A stretch of 64,000 bases of DNA from assembly GCF_041021955.1 (NCBI RefSeq), contig NZ_CP158375.1:2976001-3040000 (forward strand). The letters run 5' to 3'. Numbering within the stretch: position 1 is the first letter of the stretch; the number at the start of each line of letters is the position of its first letter. Below are positions 27,118 to 36,381 of this stretch, one piece after another. The notes beneath the pieces are model-generated. The model was not told the origin of the DNA. It worked only from the letters and a program-made list of their open reading frames with translations, and did no database searches. Source of the stretch: Caulobacter sp. 73W (GTDB lineage Bacteria > Pseudomonadota > Alphaproteobacteria > Caulobacterales > Caulobacteraceae). A program made the translations under genes and the position numbers.

Positions 27118-28260
27118 ATGGACGGGCTCGTGAACGCGTCCCCCGCCAGCGCCCAAAAGGTCTCCCCCGCCGTCCGCGGCGGCGCGCTGGACGCCCTGCG
27201 TTTTCTCGCCGCCCTGCTGATCGTTCTCTACCACTTCGGGTCCGAGGGACCGTGGAAGCTGTGGCGGGTGCATCCGGTCTTCGCGCGGGGCTTCCTGGCG
27301 ACGGATTTCTTCCTGCTGCTGTCGGGCTATGTCCTGGGCCGCGCCTATGGCCCGCAGGTGCTGGCCGGCAAGGTCACCGCCCTGCGTTTCCTTTTGCGGC
27401 GGGTGATGCGGGTGTGGCCGGCGCACCTGATCGTTCTGGCCGCCTTCGCCGTCTCGGTCGTGCTGTTCAACATGACCGGCACGGACGCGCACAGCCCGAC
27501 GCGGTTCATGTGGAACGACCTGCCGCTGCAGACCTTCCTCGTCCACGCCTGGCACCTGTTCGACGGGGGCGATGGCTGGAATCTGCCGAGCTGGTCGCTA
27601 TCGGCCCTGATCGTCTGCTACGCCTTCTTCCCGTTCCTGTGGCGGGGCGTGGCCAGCGTGCGCTGGGCGTTCCTGCTGCCGCTGATCGGCCTGGCCGGGG
27701 TGCTGGCGTTCAACGCCCTGTCGTGGCGGATGTGGAGCCGGCCGCTATACGATCTGCCATTCAATGACGGCCTGTTCCGCGCCGCGCCGCTGTTCGCCCT
27801 GGGCGCCTGCCTGGCGCGGGCGGTGGAGCTGGGCTGGCCGACGATCCCGGTCGCTCGCGCCATGCTTTGGGGCGGCTCGGTGGTGTTCGTCGGCCTTCAG
27901 GTCTTCGGCCGCTTCGATTTCGCGTCGATCCTGTGCATCGCGGCCATCGTGCTGGGCGCGGGCCGCCTGCCGGTGACCAAGCCGTCGAAGCTGATCGAGG
28001 AGGCGGCCAAGCTGTCCTTCGCCCTGTTCATCACCCACACCTTCACCGGCTTCCTGTGGTTCACCGCCCAGCACGCGGCGGTGCGGGCCATGCCGATCTG
28101 GCTGGGTGTGCAGTGGGGCCTGTGGTGGCTGGCCTTCCCGGTGTCGATGTACGTGGCGTGGCTGTTCCACAAGCACGTGGATCAACCGGTGCAGGACTGG
28201 CTGGCCCCGTGGCTGCGCGGCAAGCCGAAGGCCAAGCCGCAGGATCCGACGCCGATCTAG
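27118..28260 (+). CDS. Acyltransferase family membrane protein (Acyl_transf_3, OafA-like)
   Basis: 380 residues, about ten membrane helices. The signature starts GGALDALRFLAALLIVLYHF (the family's R-x10-H), then FLATDFFLLLSGYVLGRAYG and LRRVMRVWPAHL. Members O-acylate surface polysaccharides or lipids. No polysaccharide cluster is adjacent, so the substrate is unknown. Its stop shares CTAG with the convergent nadC. Confidence 0.92.
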   Translation: MDGLVNASPASAQKVSPAVRGGALDALRFLAALLIVLYHFGSEGPWKLWRVHPVFARGFLATDFFLLLSGYVLGRAYGPQVLAGKVTALRFLLRRVMRVWPAHLIVLAAFAVSVVLFNMTGTDAHSPTRFMWNDLPLQTFLVHAWHLFDGGDGWNLPSWSLSALIVCYAFFPFLWRGVASVRWAFLLPLIGLAGVLAFNALSWRMWSRPLYDLPFNDGLFRAAPLFALGACLARAVELGWPTIPVARAMLWGGSVVFVGLQVFGRFDFASILCIAAIVLGAGRLPVTKPSKLIEEAAKLSFALFITHTFTGFLWFTAQHAAVRAMPIWLGVQWGLWWLAFPVSMYVAWLFHKHVDQPVQDWLAPWLRGKPKAKPQDPTPI

Positions 28261-29099
28261 GCGTCCAGCCCGATATCCAGCACCGGGGCCGAATGGGTCA
28301 GGGCGCCGACGCTGATGACGTCGACGCCGGTCTGGGCGATCTGACGCACCGTTGACAGGTTCACGCCGCCGGAGGCTTCCAGCACCGCGCGGCCGGCGGT
28401 TTGGGCGACGGCGGCGCGCAGGTCGGCGAGGCTGAAATTGTCGAGCATGACCACGTCCGGACCATGGGTCAGGGCGTCTTCCAACTGGTCGAGGCGGTCG
28501 ATCTCGACCTCCACCTTCATCAGGTGGCCGGCGAAGGCGCGGGCGCGGCGGACGGCTTCACCGACCGAACCGCAGGCGGCCACGTGGTTGTCCTTGATGA
28601 GGATGGCGTCATCCAGGCCGAAGCGGTGGTTGATCCCGCCGCCGCAGCGCACGGCGTACTTCTCTAGGGCGCGCAGGCCGGGGGTGGTCTTGCGGGTGTC
28701 GACGATGCGGGCCTTGGTCCCGGCGACCGCCGCCACGTAGATCGAGGTCAGGGTCGCGACGCCCGACAGGCGGCACAGCAGGTTCAGGGCCGTGCGCTCG
28801 GCTGACAGCAGGCCGCGGGCGTTGCTCTCCACCCGGGCCAGGACCGTCCCGGCCTTGGCGGCGTCGCCGTCGGCGACCAGGGGCGTGAAGGTGGCTGCCG
28901 GGTCCATGGCCAGGATCGCGAGACGGGCGCAGTCGAGGCCGGCGATCACGCCATCCTTGCGCAGGCCGAAGCTCGCGCTCAGCCGCGCCTCGGCGTCGAT
29001 GGTGGCCATGGCGGTGACGTCGCCGGCCCGGCCCAGATCCTCGGCCAGGGCGGCGCGGACGACGGGGTCGATCAGGACGTCGGGAAGCGAAGGGGTCAT
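28257..29099 (-). CDS. nadC: Nicotinate-nucleotide pyrophosphorylase (carboxylating)
   Basis: 280 residues. Key blocks: AEDLGRAGDVTA, ERTALNLLCRLSGVAT, DTRKTTPGLRALEKYAV, GGGINHRFGLDDAILIKDNH and VEVE. NadC turns quinolinate and PRPP into nicotinate mononucleotide. The ATG overlaps the nadB stop as ATGA, so translation is coupled. It is the last gene of nadA-nadB-nadC. Confidence 0.97.
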   Translation of the reverse strand: MTPSLPDVLIDPVVRAALAEDLGRAGDVTAMATIDAEARLSASFGLRKDGVIAGLDCARLAILAMDPAATFTPLVADGDAAKAGTVLARVESNARGLLSAERTALNLLCRLSGVATLTSIYVAAVAGTKARIVDTRKTTPGLRALEKYAVRCGGGINHRFGLDDAILIKDNHVAACGSVGEAVRRARAFAGHLMKVEVEIDRLDQLEDALTHGPDVVMLDNFSLADLRAAVAQTAGRAVLEASGGVNLSTVRQIAQTGVDVISVGALTHSAPVLDIGLDA

Positions 29100-30622
29100 T
29101 CGGCGGCGATCAGGCTGCGGGCGGATGCGCCCTCGATGATGGTGCGGGCCGCCTGGGCGGCCAGGGGGAAGTCGGCGCGGAAGTGACCGCCCCGGCTTTC
29201 CTGCCGCTGCAGGGCGGCGGCGGCGACGAGACGCGCGGCGATCAGGGCCGGGGCGGCGCCGTGGGCCTGCTCCAGCCCCTCGATCAGGCCGCACAGGCGG
29301 GCCAGGCCGTCGGCGTCGCGGACCACGCCGGCGTCGCGGCTCATGGCGATGCGCAGTTGGTTCAGCGCGGCGGCCGGCAGTTCCGGCGTCGGGGCGGCGG
29401 CCAGGATGGCGGTGGCGGGCAGGGCCTCGTCGCGGGCCGCCTCGCCGGCGCGGGCGCCGAACACGGCGGCTTCCAGCAGGGAGTTGGAGGCCAGGCGGTT
29501 GGCGCCGTGGACGCCGGTGCAGGCGGCCTCGCCCGCCGCGAACAGGCCGGGCAGGGAGGTTTTGCCGTCCAGGTCGGTCCACACGCCGCCCATGTGATAG
29601 TGCGCGGCCGGGGCGACGGGGATCAGCTCGCGGCGCGGGTCGATGCCGCCGGCGCGGCAAGCCTCGAACACCGCCGGGAATTCGTGCGGGAAGTTCGGTC
29701 CCACCGCCTCGATGGCGTTGAGGAAGGTCATGCGGCCGTCGGCGCGCTCGGCATGCAGGCCGCGGGCGACCACGTCCCGCGGCGCCAGATCGCCGCGCGG
29801 GTCGTAGCGGGTCATGAACGGCTCGCCGAACACGTCGACCAGGAAGGCGCCTTCGCCGCGCAGGGCCTCGGTGGCCAGGGGGGCGGGATCGGCGCCGATG
29901 TCGATGGCCGTGGGGTGGAACTGCACGAACTCGGGATCGGCGATGCGGGCGCCGGCCAGGGCGGCCAGGCCCAGCCCCTCGCCACGCACGGCGCGGGGAT
30001 TGGTGGTGACGGCGTAGAGGCCGCCCAGCCCGCCGGTCGCCAGGATCACGGCGGCGGCGCGGATTTCGACTAGGGCGCCGGCCTGTTCGACCCCAGCCTG
30101 TTGAACAAGGGCGCCGCGGACGCGGCCGGCCGCGTCTCGCAGCAAGGCGACGGCGCGGGCGTTCTGGCGGATCTCGATGTGGGCGGCGGCCCGGGCGGCG
30201 GCGATGACCGAGGCCATGATCGCGCGCCCGGCGCCGTCGCCGCCGACGCGGGCGACGCGGGCGCGGCCGTGGGCGGCCTCCAGGCTCTGGGCGAAGCCGC
30301 CGTCGGGCGTGCGGTCGAAGGGCGCGCCGAGATCGGCGAGGCGGCGGACAGCCTCCGGCCCTTCGCGGGTCAGCAGGGCGACGGCGGCGGGATCGCAAAG
30401 GCCTGCGCCGGCGGCGATGGTGTCGGCGGCGTGAAGTGCAGGCGTGTCGCCGTCCGACAGGGCGGCGGCCATGCCGCCCTGAGCCCAGGCCGAGGAGCAG
30501 CCTTCGTTCAGCGGCGAGGCGCTGAGCACGAGCGTCTGGCGCGGCGCGGCCGACAGGGCGGCGGTCAGGCCGGCCAGCCCCGCGCCAAGGATCAGCGGGC
30601 CGTCGATCGTGATGCGGTCCAT
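29096..30622 (-). CDS. nadB: L-aspartate oxidase
   Basis: 508 residues: FAD-binding GAGLAGLTAAL near the N-terminus, SAWAQGGMAAAL, RVGGDGAGRAI, QFHPTAI, APAAHYHMGGVWTD and GANRLASNSLLEA. It oxidises aspartate to iminoaspartate, which NadA condenses with dihydroxyacetone phosphate. Middle gene of the nadABC unit, separated from nadA by a 128-base spacer that contains a REP-like element. Confidence 0.97.
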   Translation of the reverse strand: MDRITIDGPLILGAGLAGLTAALSAAPRQTLVLSASPLNEGCSSAWAQGGMAAALSDGDTPALHAADTIAAGAGLCDPAAVALLTREGPEAVRRLADLGAPFDRTPDGGFAQSLEAAHGRARVARVGGDGAGRAIMASVIAAARAAAHIEIRQNARAVALLRDAAGRVRGALVQQAGVEQAGALVEIRAAAVILATGGLGGLYAVTTNPRAVRGEGLGLAALAGARIADPEFVQFHPTAIDIGADPAPLATEALRGEGAFLVDVFGEPFMTRYDPRGDLAPRDVVARGLHAERADGRMTFLNAIEAVGPNFPHEFPAVFEACRAGGIDPRRELIPVAPAAHYHMGGVWTDLDGKTSLPGLFAAGEAACTGVHGANRLASNSLLEAAVFGARAGEAARDEALPATAILAAAPTPELPAAALNQLRIAMSRDAGVVRDADGLARLCGLIEGLEQAHGAAPALIAARLVAAAALQRQESRGGHFRADFPLAAQAARTIIEGASARSLIAAE

Positions 30623-30640
30623 GGGGACCTCCTCAACCAA

Positions 30641-30740
30641 TCCTCTCCCTCTGGGGGAGGTGTCCCGAAGGGACGCAGGGGCTCGCTGACTCAGCAAAAC
30701 CCGCTCCACCGCTTCGCGGTCCCCCTCCCCAGAGGGGGGA
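30641..30740. repeat. Dispersed REP-like element, family A, between nadA and nadB
   Basis: TCTCCCTCTGGGGGAGGTG at the left, CTGACTCAGCAAAACCCGC in the middle and GCTTCGCGGTCCCCCTCCCC at the right, with arms that can pair across the whole element. It is the reverse orientation of the copy at 36269-36370. Its place inside the nad operon could modulate nadB/nadC expression. Confidence 0.75.
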
Positions 30741-30750
30741 GTTACAGTCG

Positions 30751-31836
30751 TCAGATCAGCTCCACGTCCACGTGGTGGCGCGCCTTGACCAGGTCGTAGC
30801 GGGCCGGTTGGGCGGGGGGCGGCAGGTCGATCATCCGCTGGACAGCCAGGCGCGCCCGTTCGGCGATGGCGGGGTCCACCGTCACCTCGAACTCGTCGTT
30901 GACCAGGGCGTCGTAGATGTTCTGCAGGGTGATCCGCTTCATGTGCGGGCACAGGTTGCAGGGGCGGACGAACTCGGTTTCCGGCGCATCGGCGGCGACG
31001 TTGTCGGCCATGGAGCACTCGGTGATCAAGACCACCTGCTTGGGCTTCCTCGACACCACGTAGTCGTTCATGGCGGCGGTGGAGCCGGCGAAGTCCGACA
31101 CCTCCAGCACCTCGGCCGGGCATTCGGGGTGGGCCAGGACCTCGGCGCCCGGATAGGCGGCCTTGATCTCAAGGATGTCCTCGGCGGTGAAGCGTTCGTG
31201 CACCTCGCAGCGGCCGGCCCAGGCGATGATCTTCACCTCCGTCTGGCGGGCGACGTTGCGGGCCAGGAACTCGTCGGGGATCAGGATCACGCGATCCGTA
31301 CCCCATTCCTTGGCGGCCCATTCGACGACCTGCACGGCGTTGGCGCTGGTGCAGCAGATGTCGGTCTGCGCCTTCACGTCGGCGGTGGTGTTCACATAGG
31401 TGACGACCGGCACGCCGGGATAGCGCTGCTTGATCAGGGCCACGTCGGCGCCGGTGATCGACGAGGCGAGCGAGCAGCCGGCCTCGAGGTTGGGGATCAG
31501 CACCTTCTTGTCCGGCGACAGGACCTTGGACGTCTCGGCCATGAAGTGGACGCCGGCCTGGATGATGATCGCCGCGTCCGACTTGGCCGCTTCCTTGGCC
31601 AGGGCGAGGCTGTCGCCCACGAAGTCGCCCACCCCGTGGAAGATCTCCGGCGTCATGTAGTTGTGCGCAAGGATCGCGGCGTTCTTCTCGCGCTTCAGGC
31701 GATTGATCTCGGCGATCAGGGGCGCGTGCAGGCGCCATTCCAGGGGGCTGACCTGGGCCTTCACCTTTTCCCACATGGGGGCGGTGAGGGCTTCGACCTC
31801 GGGGGTGAAGACCAGGTGAGCGGAACCGTCTGCCAT
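30751..31836 (-). CDS. nadA: Quinolinate synthase A
   Basis: 361 residues. The three [4Fe-4S] cysteines are visible in [20 protein letters not shown] and [13 protein letters not shown]. Other family blocks: [54 protein letters not shown] precedes the ATG. An upstream extension of the frame runs through the operator region and is rejected. First gene of nadABC. Confidence 0.98.
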   Translation of the reverse strand: MADGSAHLVFTPEVEALTAPMWEKVKAQVSPLEWRLHAPLIAEINRLKREKNAAILAHNYMTPEIFHGVGDFVGDSLALAKEAAKSDAAIIIQAGVHFMAETSKVLSPDKKVLIPNLEAGCSLASSITGADVALIKQRYPGVPVVTYVNTTADVKAQTDICCTSANAVQVVEWAAKEWGTDRVILIPDEFLARNVARQTEVKIIAWAGRCEVHERFTAEDILEIKAAYPGAEVLAHPECPAEVLEVSDFAGSTAAMNDYVVSRKPKQVVLITECSMADNVAADAPETEFVRPCNLCPHMKRITLQNIYDALVNDEFEVTVDPAIAERARLAVQRMIDLPPPAQPARYDLVKARHHVDVELI

Positions 31837-31850
31837 CTCGATCCTCCTTA

Positions 31851-31865
31851 TGCTCAAAGTGAGCA
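31851..31865. promoter_or_regulatory. nadA operator-like palindrome, proximal
   Basis: TGCTCA-AAG-TGAGCA, a perfect 6-bp dyad 15 bases upstream of the nadA start, overlapping the probable leader. A second near-identical copy is at 31916-31930. I associate such sites with NadQ-type NAD regulators in alphaproteobacteria, from memory and unverified. Confidence 0.65.
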
Positions 31866-31915
31866 TTACGGGGGCCAGAAAAAACGCCGGGCCGAGAGCG
31901 CCGGCGCCCGACTTA

Positions 31916-31930
31916 TGCTGAAAGTGAGCA
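31916..31930. promoter_or_regulatory. nadA operator-like palindrome, distal
   Basis: TGCTGAAAGTGAGCA, identical to the proximal copy in 14 of 15 bases and 65 bases from it in the same orientation. The pair would allow looping or cooperative repression of nadABC. Confidence 0.62.
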
Positions 31931-32040
31931 AAAGTCGTGAAAGACATATAAACGTCAAACCGGGTTCCGGAAAGAGGCGCGAATCAAAAAGCCTCCTTGG
32001 GCGCCGGTACCAGCCAGCCCTCGTACCGCCTATGAACCCC

Positions 32041-32068
32041 GCTCATCCCCGCGAAGGCGGGGATGAGC
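32041..32068. repeat. Dispersed palindrome, family B (ATCCCCGC-GCGGGGAT)
   Basis: GCTCATCCCCGC and GCGGGGATGAGC are perfect 12-bp arms around GAAG. It lies between the convergent-side end of the hybrid kinase gene and the nadA leader. Related copies are at 57490-57562 and 63463-63535. Confidence 0.8.
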
Positions 32069-32106
32069 GGTTGATGTTGCCGCTCCATTGAATGCTAAGC
32101 CGCTGC

Positions 32107-34512
32107 TCAGGCCGGCTGGGTCGCTTCCGCCGCCCGAGCGATGGCCGCGGCCAGGGCGTCCATGGCGTAGGGCTTGCGCAGCAGGGGCCAGGGCGCGGCC
32201 TCCGCCAGGGCCAAGGTCTCGCCCGTATAGCCGGACGACAGAACAACTGGCAGGCCGGGGCGCGTGCGGGCCAGCTCCCGCGCCAGGTCCACGCCGCTGG
32301 CGCCGCCGGGCATGATGACGTCGGTGAGCACCAGGCCGACCTCGGCGTCGCAGGCGGCGATCTTCAGGGCCGTGTCGACGTGGTCGGCGCGGATCACCCG
32401 GTGGCCCAGCTCGACCAGCATGGTCTCGACCAGATCGCCCACGTCCTGGTCGTCCTCGACCAGCAGGATGGTCAGGCTGACGGCGGGGGCGGGCGTCTCG
32501 GCGGTCGGCGCGGCGGGTTCGGCGACGCGGACCGGCTCGGCGACCATGGGCAGCAGCAGGGAGACGGTGGCCCCCTGGCCCGGCGCGCTGTCGATCATCA
32601 CGCCGCCGCCGCTCTGCTTGGCGAAGCCGTAGACCTGCGACAGGCCAAGGCCGGTGCCCTTGCCCACGGGCTTGGTGGTGAAGAACGGCTCGAACACCCG
32701 GCGGGCGGTGTCGGCGTCCATGCCCTCGCCGTCGTCGCGGACGAAGATGCGGACATACTTGCCGTCGGGCAGGTCGCTGGTCGGCGGCGCGTCCAGGCAC
32801 GCGGTGCCGATGACGATACGGCCGTTGGGGGCGGCGTCGCGGGCGTTGACCGACAGATTCAGCAGGGCGGCCTCGAACTGGCTTGCGTCGATGCGCGCGG
32901 CGCAGTTCTCGGCCCGCAGGTCCAGCTCCAGGGTCACCGCTTCGCCGATGGCGCGGCGCAGCAGCGGCTCCAGCTCGGTGATCAGGGCGTCGGCGTGCAG
33001 CACCTCTGGCCGCAGGGGCTGGCGGCGGGAGAAGGCGAGAAGCTGCTGGGTCAGGCGCTCGCCACGGCGGGCGGCGGACATGGCCGCTTCGACCAGACGC
33101 TCGCGGCGGCGCGGATCCTCGGGGTTCTTCTGCACGATGTCGAGGGCGCCGATGACCACGGTCAGCAGGTTGTTGAAGTCGTGCGCCACGCCGCCGGTCA
33201 GCTGGCCCACGGCCTCCAGCTTCTGGGCCTGGATCAGGGCGGCCTGGGCGGCGTCGCGCTCGGCCAGGGCGACCTCGGTCCGCTCGGTGAGCGAGACGTT
33301 GACCTGGGCGAGGGTCAGCTGGGCCTGCTTGGCCTCGGTGATGTCGAAGCCGATGCCGATGAAGCCGATGAACGCCCCGCTCGGACCGTAGCGGGGCTGG
33401 GAGTAGGACTTCAGCCAGCGCCATTCGCCGTCCGCCCGACGATAGCGGGCCTCCAGCGAGAACGGCTTCATGGACGCCTCGCCCGCCACCTGGTCCTTGA
33501 GGATGCGGGGCAGGTCTTCGGGGTGCAGCACGTCGCGCCAGTCGAGGTCGAGGGCGGCGTCGCCCTCCAGCCCCGAGAACTCCACATAGGCGCGGTTGAC
33601 GAACTCGCGTCGGCCACCGCGCAGCGACACCCACATCAGGGCCGGGGCGCTGTCGGCCAGGGCGCGGAACCGAGCCTCGCTTTCACGCAGGCTTGCCTCG
33701 GCGGCGCGGCGGGCGGTGACGTCGAAATTGACCCCGATCAGGCGAGGGCCGGTTTCCGGATCGTCGATGATCTCGCCCCGGCTGTGCAGCCAGCGTTCGC
33801 CGCCGCTCTCGCTGGTCTGGGCCAGGCGATACTCGACTTCATAGACGCCCCCCCGGTCGATGGCGGCCAGCACGCCGTTGCGCACCCGTTCGCGATCGGC
33901 GTCGTTGATATGGGCCAGGAAGGTCTCGAAGTCGGGGCGGACCTGGGCCGCTATGCCGACATTTCGGCGAAAGCCTGGGGACCACTGAATGTCCTGGGTG
34001 ACGAGGTTCCATTCCCAGACGCCAAGGCCGATGGCGGCCTGAGCCAGCTGGAGGCGGGTTTCACTGGCGGTCAGGGCCTGTTCGGCGTTGGTGCGGGCGC
34101 GGTCGGTCTCATCCAGGCGGATGATGGTCGCGCGCAGGGCCTCGGCCGCCCCGGCCGTCAGCGCCGCGGCAAGCAGATAGAGCACCAGGGCTCCTTGCTG
34201 GATCGGCGTGAGCGGATGCCCCGAGGCGCCGGCCCACTGCCACCAGGTGACCGCCGCGCCGGCGGCGATGCAGACCGCGCCCCAGCGCCAGCCGCCATAG
34301 AGGGTGGCGACGATCAGGGCGGGGAAGAAGGCTTGGGTCGGGCTGATGTCGGCCGAGATGCCGGCGACCGTCAGATAGAGCAGGATGGCTCCGCCGACCG
34401 AGGCGGCGGTTACGGCGAAGCCGCCCAGAAAACCCGGTGAGCGGATGGGAGCTAGCCGCATCGCCAGGAGTTCTGGTCGGAAAGCGGGCTTGCGGGCGCC
34501 GTCCCTGGACAT
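32107..34512 (-). CDS. Hybrid sensor histidine kinase/response regulator
   Basis: 801 residues. Four N-terminal membrane segments of DUF4118 type (about 30-130), two PAS domains (about 150-270 and 280-395), a coiled coil, HisKA with GGVAHDFNNLL (His 444), HATPase (NLSVNARDA, DDGEGM, GKGTGLGLSQVYGF) and a receiver (VEDD, Asp 731 in TDVIMPGG, LLRKPYA). The HDFNNLL kinase core is the type whose receiver commonly acts as a phosphate sink. No output gene is adjacent. Confidence 0.94.
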   Translation of the reverse strand: MSRDGARKPAFRPELLAMRLAPIRSPGFLGGFAVTAASVGGAILLYLTVAGISADISPTQAFFPALIVATLYGGWRWGAVCIAAGAAVTWWQWAGASGHPLTPIQQGALVLYLLAAALTAGAAEALRATIIRLDETDRARTNAEQALTASETRLQLAQAAIGLGVWEWNLVTQDIQWSPGFRRNVGIAAQVRPDFETFLAHINDADRERVRNGVLAAIDRGGVYEVEYRLAQTSESGGERWLHSRGEIIDDPETGPRLIGVNFDVTARRAAEASLRESEARFRALADSAPALMWVSLRGGRREFVNRAYVEFSGLEGDAALDLDWRDVLHPEDLPRILKDQVAGEASMKPFSLEARYRRADGEWRWLKSYSQPRYGPSGAFIGFIGIGFDITEAKQAQLTLAQVNVSLTERTEVALAERDAAQAALIQAQKLEAVGQLTGGVAHDFNNLLTVVIGALDIVQKNPEDPRRRERLVEAAMSAARRGERLTQQLLAFSRRQPLRPEVLHADALITELEPLLRRAIGEAVTLELDLRAENCAARIDASQFEAALLNLSVNARDAAPNGRIVIGTACLDAPPTSDLPDGKYVRIFVRDDGEGMDADTARRVFEPFFTTKPVGKGTGLGLSQVYGFAKQSGGGVMIDSAPGQGATVSLLLPMVAEPVRVAEPAAPTAETPAPAVSLTILLVEDDQDVGDLVETMLVELGHRVIRADHVDTALKIAACDAEVGLVLTDVIMPGGASGVDLARELARTRPGLPVVLSSGYTGETLALAEAAPWPLLRKPYAMDALAAAIARAAEATQPA

Positions 34513-34609
34513 TCGGGCTTTGTACCTTCGAAAGCGCAGCTTCCGCCCTGCTACATCTTGTCACCAAGATGGACGACCATACCTTAGCGATGCAACAGAG
34601 GAGATGCGC

Positions 34610-35089
34610 ATGCCGGCCAAGATCAACACCGGGTTCACGGACGCTCAACGCAAGGCGATCGGCGAGGCCCTGTCCAAGGTGCTGGCCGACAGCTACGGCG
34701 TCTATCTGAAGACCCATGGCTATCACTGGAACGTGCGCGGTCCCTATTTCCAGTCGCTGCACGTCCTTCTGGAAGGCCAGTACACCGAGGAGTGGGCGGC
34801 GCTGGACCAGATCGCCGAGCGCCTGCGCGCCCTGGCTGTCGCGGCGCCCATGGGCTACGGCGCGTTCGGCAACCTTTCGGCCATCCGCGACGGTGATCCG
34901 GAAAGCGGCTGGGAAGCCATGCTGGGCGAGCTGCTCAAGGACAACGAGACCCTGATCGCCACCCTGCGCGCGGCCGTCGAGCCGGCGGAGGAAGCGGGCG
35001 ACGAGGCGACCGTCGACCTGATCACCCAACGTCTGGCCGCGCATGAAAAGCACGCCTGGATGATCCGCTCGACCCTCGACGGGAAGTAG
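34610..35089 (+). CDS. dps: Dps family DNA-binding/ferritin-like protein
   Basis: 159 residues. Ferroxidase-centre residues are in THGYHWNVRGPYF, LHVLLEGQYTEEWAALDQIAERLRAL (split here by position about 52-77) and AHEKHAWMIRS at the end. Dps dodecamers store iron and shield DNA in starvation and oxidative stress. AGAGGAG lies six bases before the ATG at 34610; an ATG at 34604 abuts the ribosome site and is excluded. I saw no EcfG site in front. Confidence 0.95.
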   Translation: MPAKINTGFTDAQRKAIGEALSKVLADSYGVYLKTHGYHWNVRGPYFQSLHVLLEGQYTEEWAALDQIAERLRALAVAAPMGYGAFGNLSAIRDGDPESGWEAMLGELLKDNETLIATLRAAVEPAEEAGDEATVDLITQRLAAHEKHAWMIRSTLDGK

Positions 35090-35093
35090 GCGT

Positions 35094-36266
35094 CTGCGCA
35101 CGCGCCTGGCCAAGGGGCTTGCTCTCGTCACGGCGATCGTCGCCGTGGCGGGGCTGGGCGCGTGCGCGAGCCGCTACTACCTGGCCCGGGGGACGGGCAA
35201 GTCGCAGGGCGTGGCCGCCACCGCCCGCGGCCTGTCGGATCGCGCCTTCGGCCGGCTGACCGCCGACATGGACGACGCCGCGCTGTCGGTGGCGCGGCGG
35301 CACGATACGGTTCCGCGCCTGGACTACTGGGGCCGCGTTCCCGGCTGGGAGCGGCTGGACCTGAAGACCCTTCCGACCCTGTCGCTGACGACGGTCGATT
35401 TCGACACCGCCCGCAAGATCAACGCCTTCAAGGCCGCATCCCCTCTGCCCCTGGCGCCCGCCAGGCCGTTCGTGCTGAAAGCCGGCGGCGCGGAGCGGGA
35501 TCGGGCTTTGCAGTGCCTGTCGCAGGCGGTCTATTTCGAAGCCGCCTATGAGCCGCTGGAGGGACAGCAGGCGGTGGCCCAGACGGTGCTGAACCGCATG
35601 CGGCATCCGGGCTATCCCAAATCGGTCTGCGGGGTGGTGTTCGAGGGCTCGCAGAGGGTGACCGGCTGCCAGTTCAGCTTCACCTGCGACGGCTCCCTGG
35701 CCCGGCCGCTGAACCCCGTCCTCTACGCCCAGGCGCAGTCTGTGGCTCGCCGGGCGCTGAACGGCTTCGTGCTGAAGAGCGTGGGGACGGCGACCCACTA
35801 TCACGCCGACTATGTGGCGCCGTACTGGGCGCCCACCCTGGTCAAGCTGCGCCAGATCGGGGCGCACATCTTCTACCGCTGGACCGGCCCGGCGGGCGAG
35901 CCGGCGGCGTTCACCGGCCGCTATGCGGGCGGGGAGCTGAAGCTGACCCAGGCGGTGCTGACCGGCTTCGACGCCCGCATCCAGAACCCGACGCCGGACA
36001 CCCTGGTGATCGACGGCAAGGCCGTCGCCACCAAGACGGTGACCATTCCCGGCCCGACCGGCCGCATCGAGGTGGTGCAGGTTCCTGACGCCAATGCGCC
36101 GGACGGCATGCGCACACGCGTCCGCACCACCCTGGCCGGACGCCGTCAGGCGACGCCCGAGGAGATGGAGCAGATCAACGCGCGGCTGAAGGCGCTGGAG
36201 GAGCGCATGAGGCCCCCGGCGGAACCGGCGGCGACGGAGCCGAAGCCGCAACCTCAGCCTCAGTAG
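35094..36266 (+). CDS. SleB-type cell wall hydrolase lipoprotein, apparent CTG start
   Basis: 390 residues if started at CTG 35094, five bases after the dps stop. That start gives a textbook lipoprotein signal (R-T-R-L-A-K, hydrophobic run, LGAC at 21-24). The first GTG, at 35145, would cut the signal peptide away; no ATG or TTG is available back to the in-frame stop at 35061. The SleB domain (about 130-250) has LQCLSQAVYFEAAYEPLEG, TVLNRMRHPG and CQFSFTCDGS. A C-terminal Pro/Gln tail follows. It is a paralogue of 20969-22132. Confidence 0.82.
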   Translation: MRTRLAKGLALVTAIVAVAGLGACASRYYLARGTGKSQGVAATARGLSDRAFGRLTADMDDAALSVARRHDTVPRLDYWGRVPGWERLDLKTLPTLSLTTVDFDTARKINAFKAASPLPLAPARPFVLKAGGAERDRALQCLSQAVYFEAAYEPLEGQQAVAQTVLNRMRHPGYPKSVCGVVFEGSQRVTGCQFSFTCDGSLARPLNPVLYAQAQSVARRALNGFVLKSVGTATHYHADYVAPYWAPTLVKLRQIGAHIFYRWTGPAGEPAAFTGRYAGGELKLTQAVLTGFDARIQNPTPDTLVIDGKAVATKTVTIPGPTGRIEVVQVPDANAPDGMRTRVRTTLAGRRQATPEEMEQINARLKALEERMRPPAEPAATEPKPQPQPQ

Positions 36267-36268
36267 GT

Positions 36269-36370
36269 GCTCCCCCCGCTGGGGGAGGGGGACCGCAAAG
36301 CGGTGGAGGGGGGCCTGACTCAGCAGTCCCCCTCCGGCCCTCCGGGCCACCTCCCCCAGAGGGGGAGGAT
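36269..36370. repeat. Dispersed REP-like element, family A, before trxB end
   Basis: CTCCCCCCGCTGGGGGAGGG, then GGACCGCAAAGCGGTGGAGG, CTGACTCAGCAG and a closing arm ACCTCCCCCAGAGGGGGAGG. Convergent spacer between the SleB lipoprotein gene and trxB, so it may terminate both. Confidence 0.78.
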
Positions 36371-36381
36371 CTCAGGTCAGC

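Noticed and set aside
32041..32068. Palindromic repeats as a CRISPR unit
   Set aside because: Copies are single or paired, far apart and without regular spacers; no cas gene is present.
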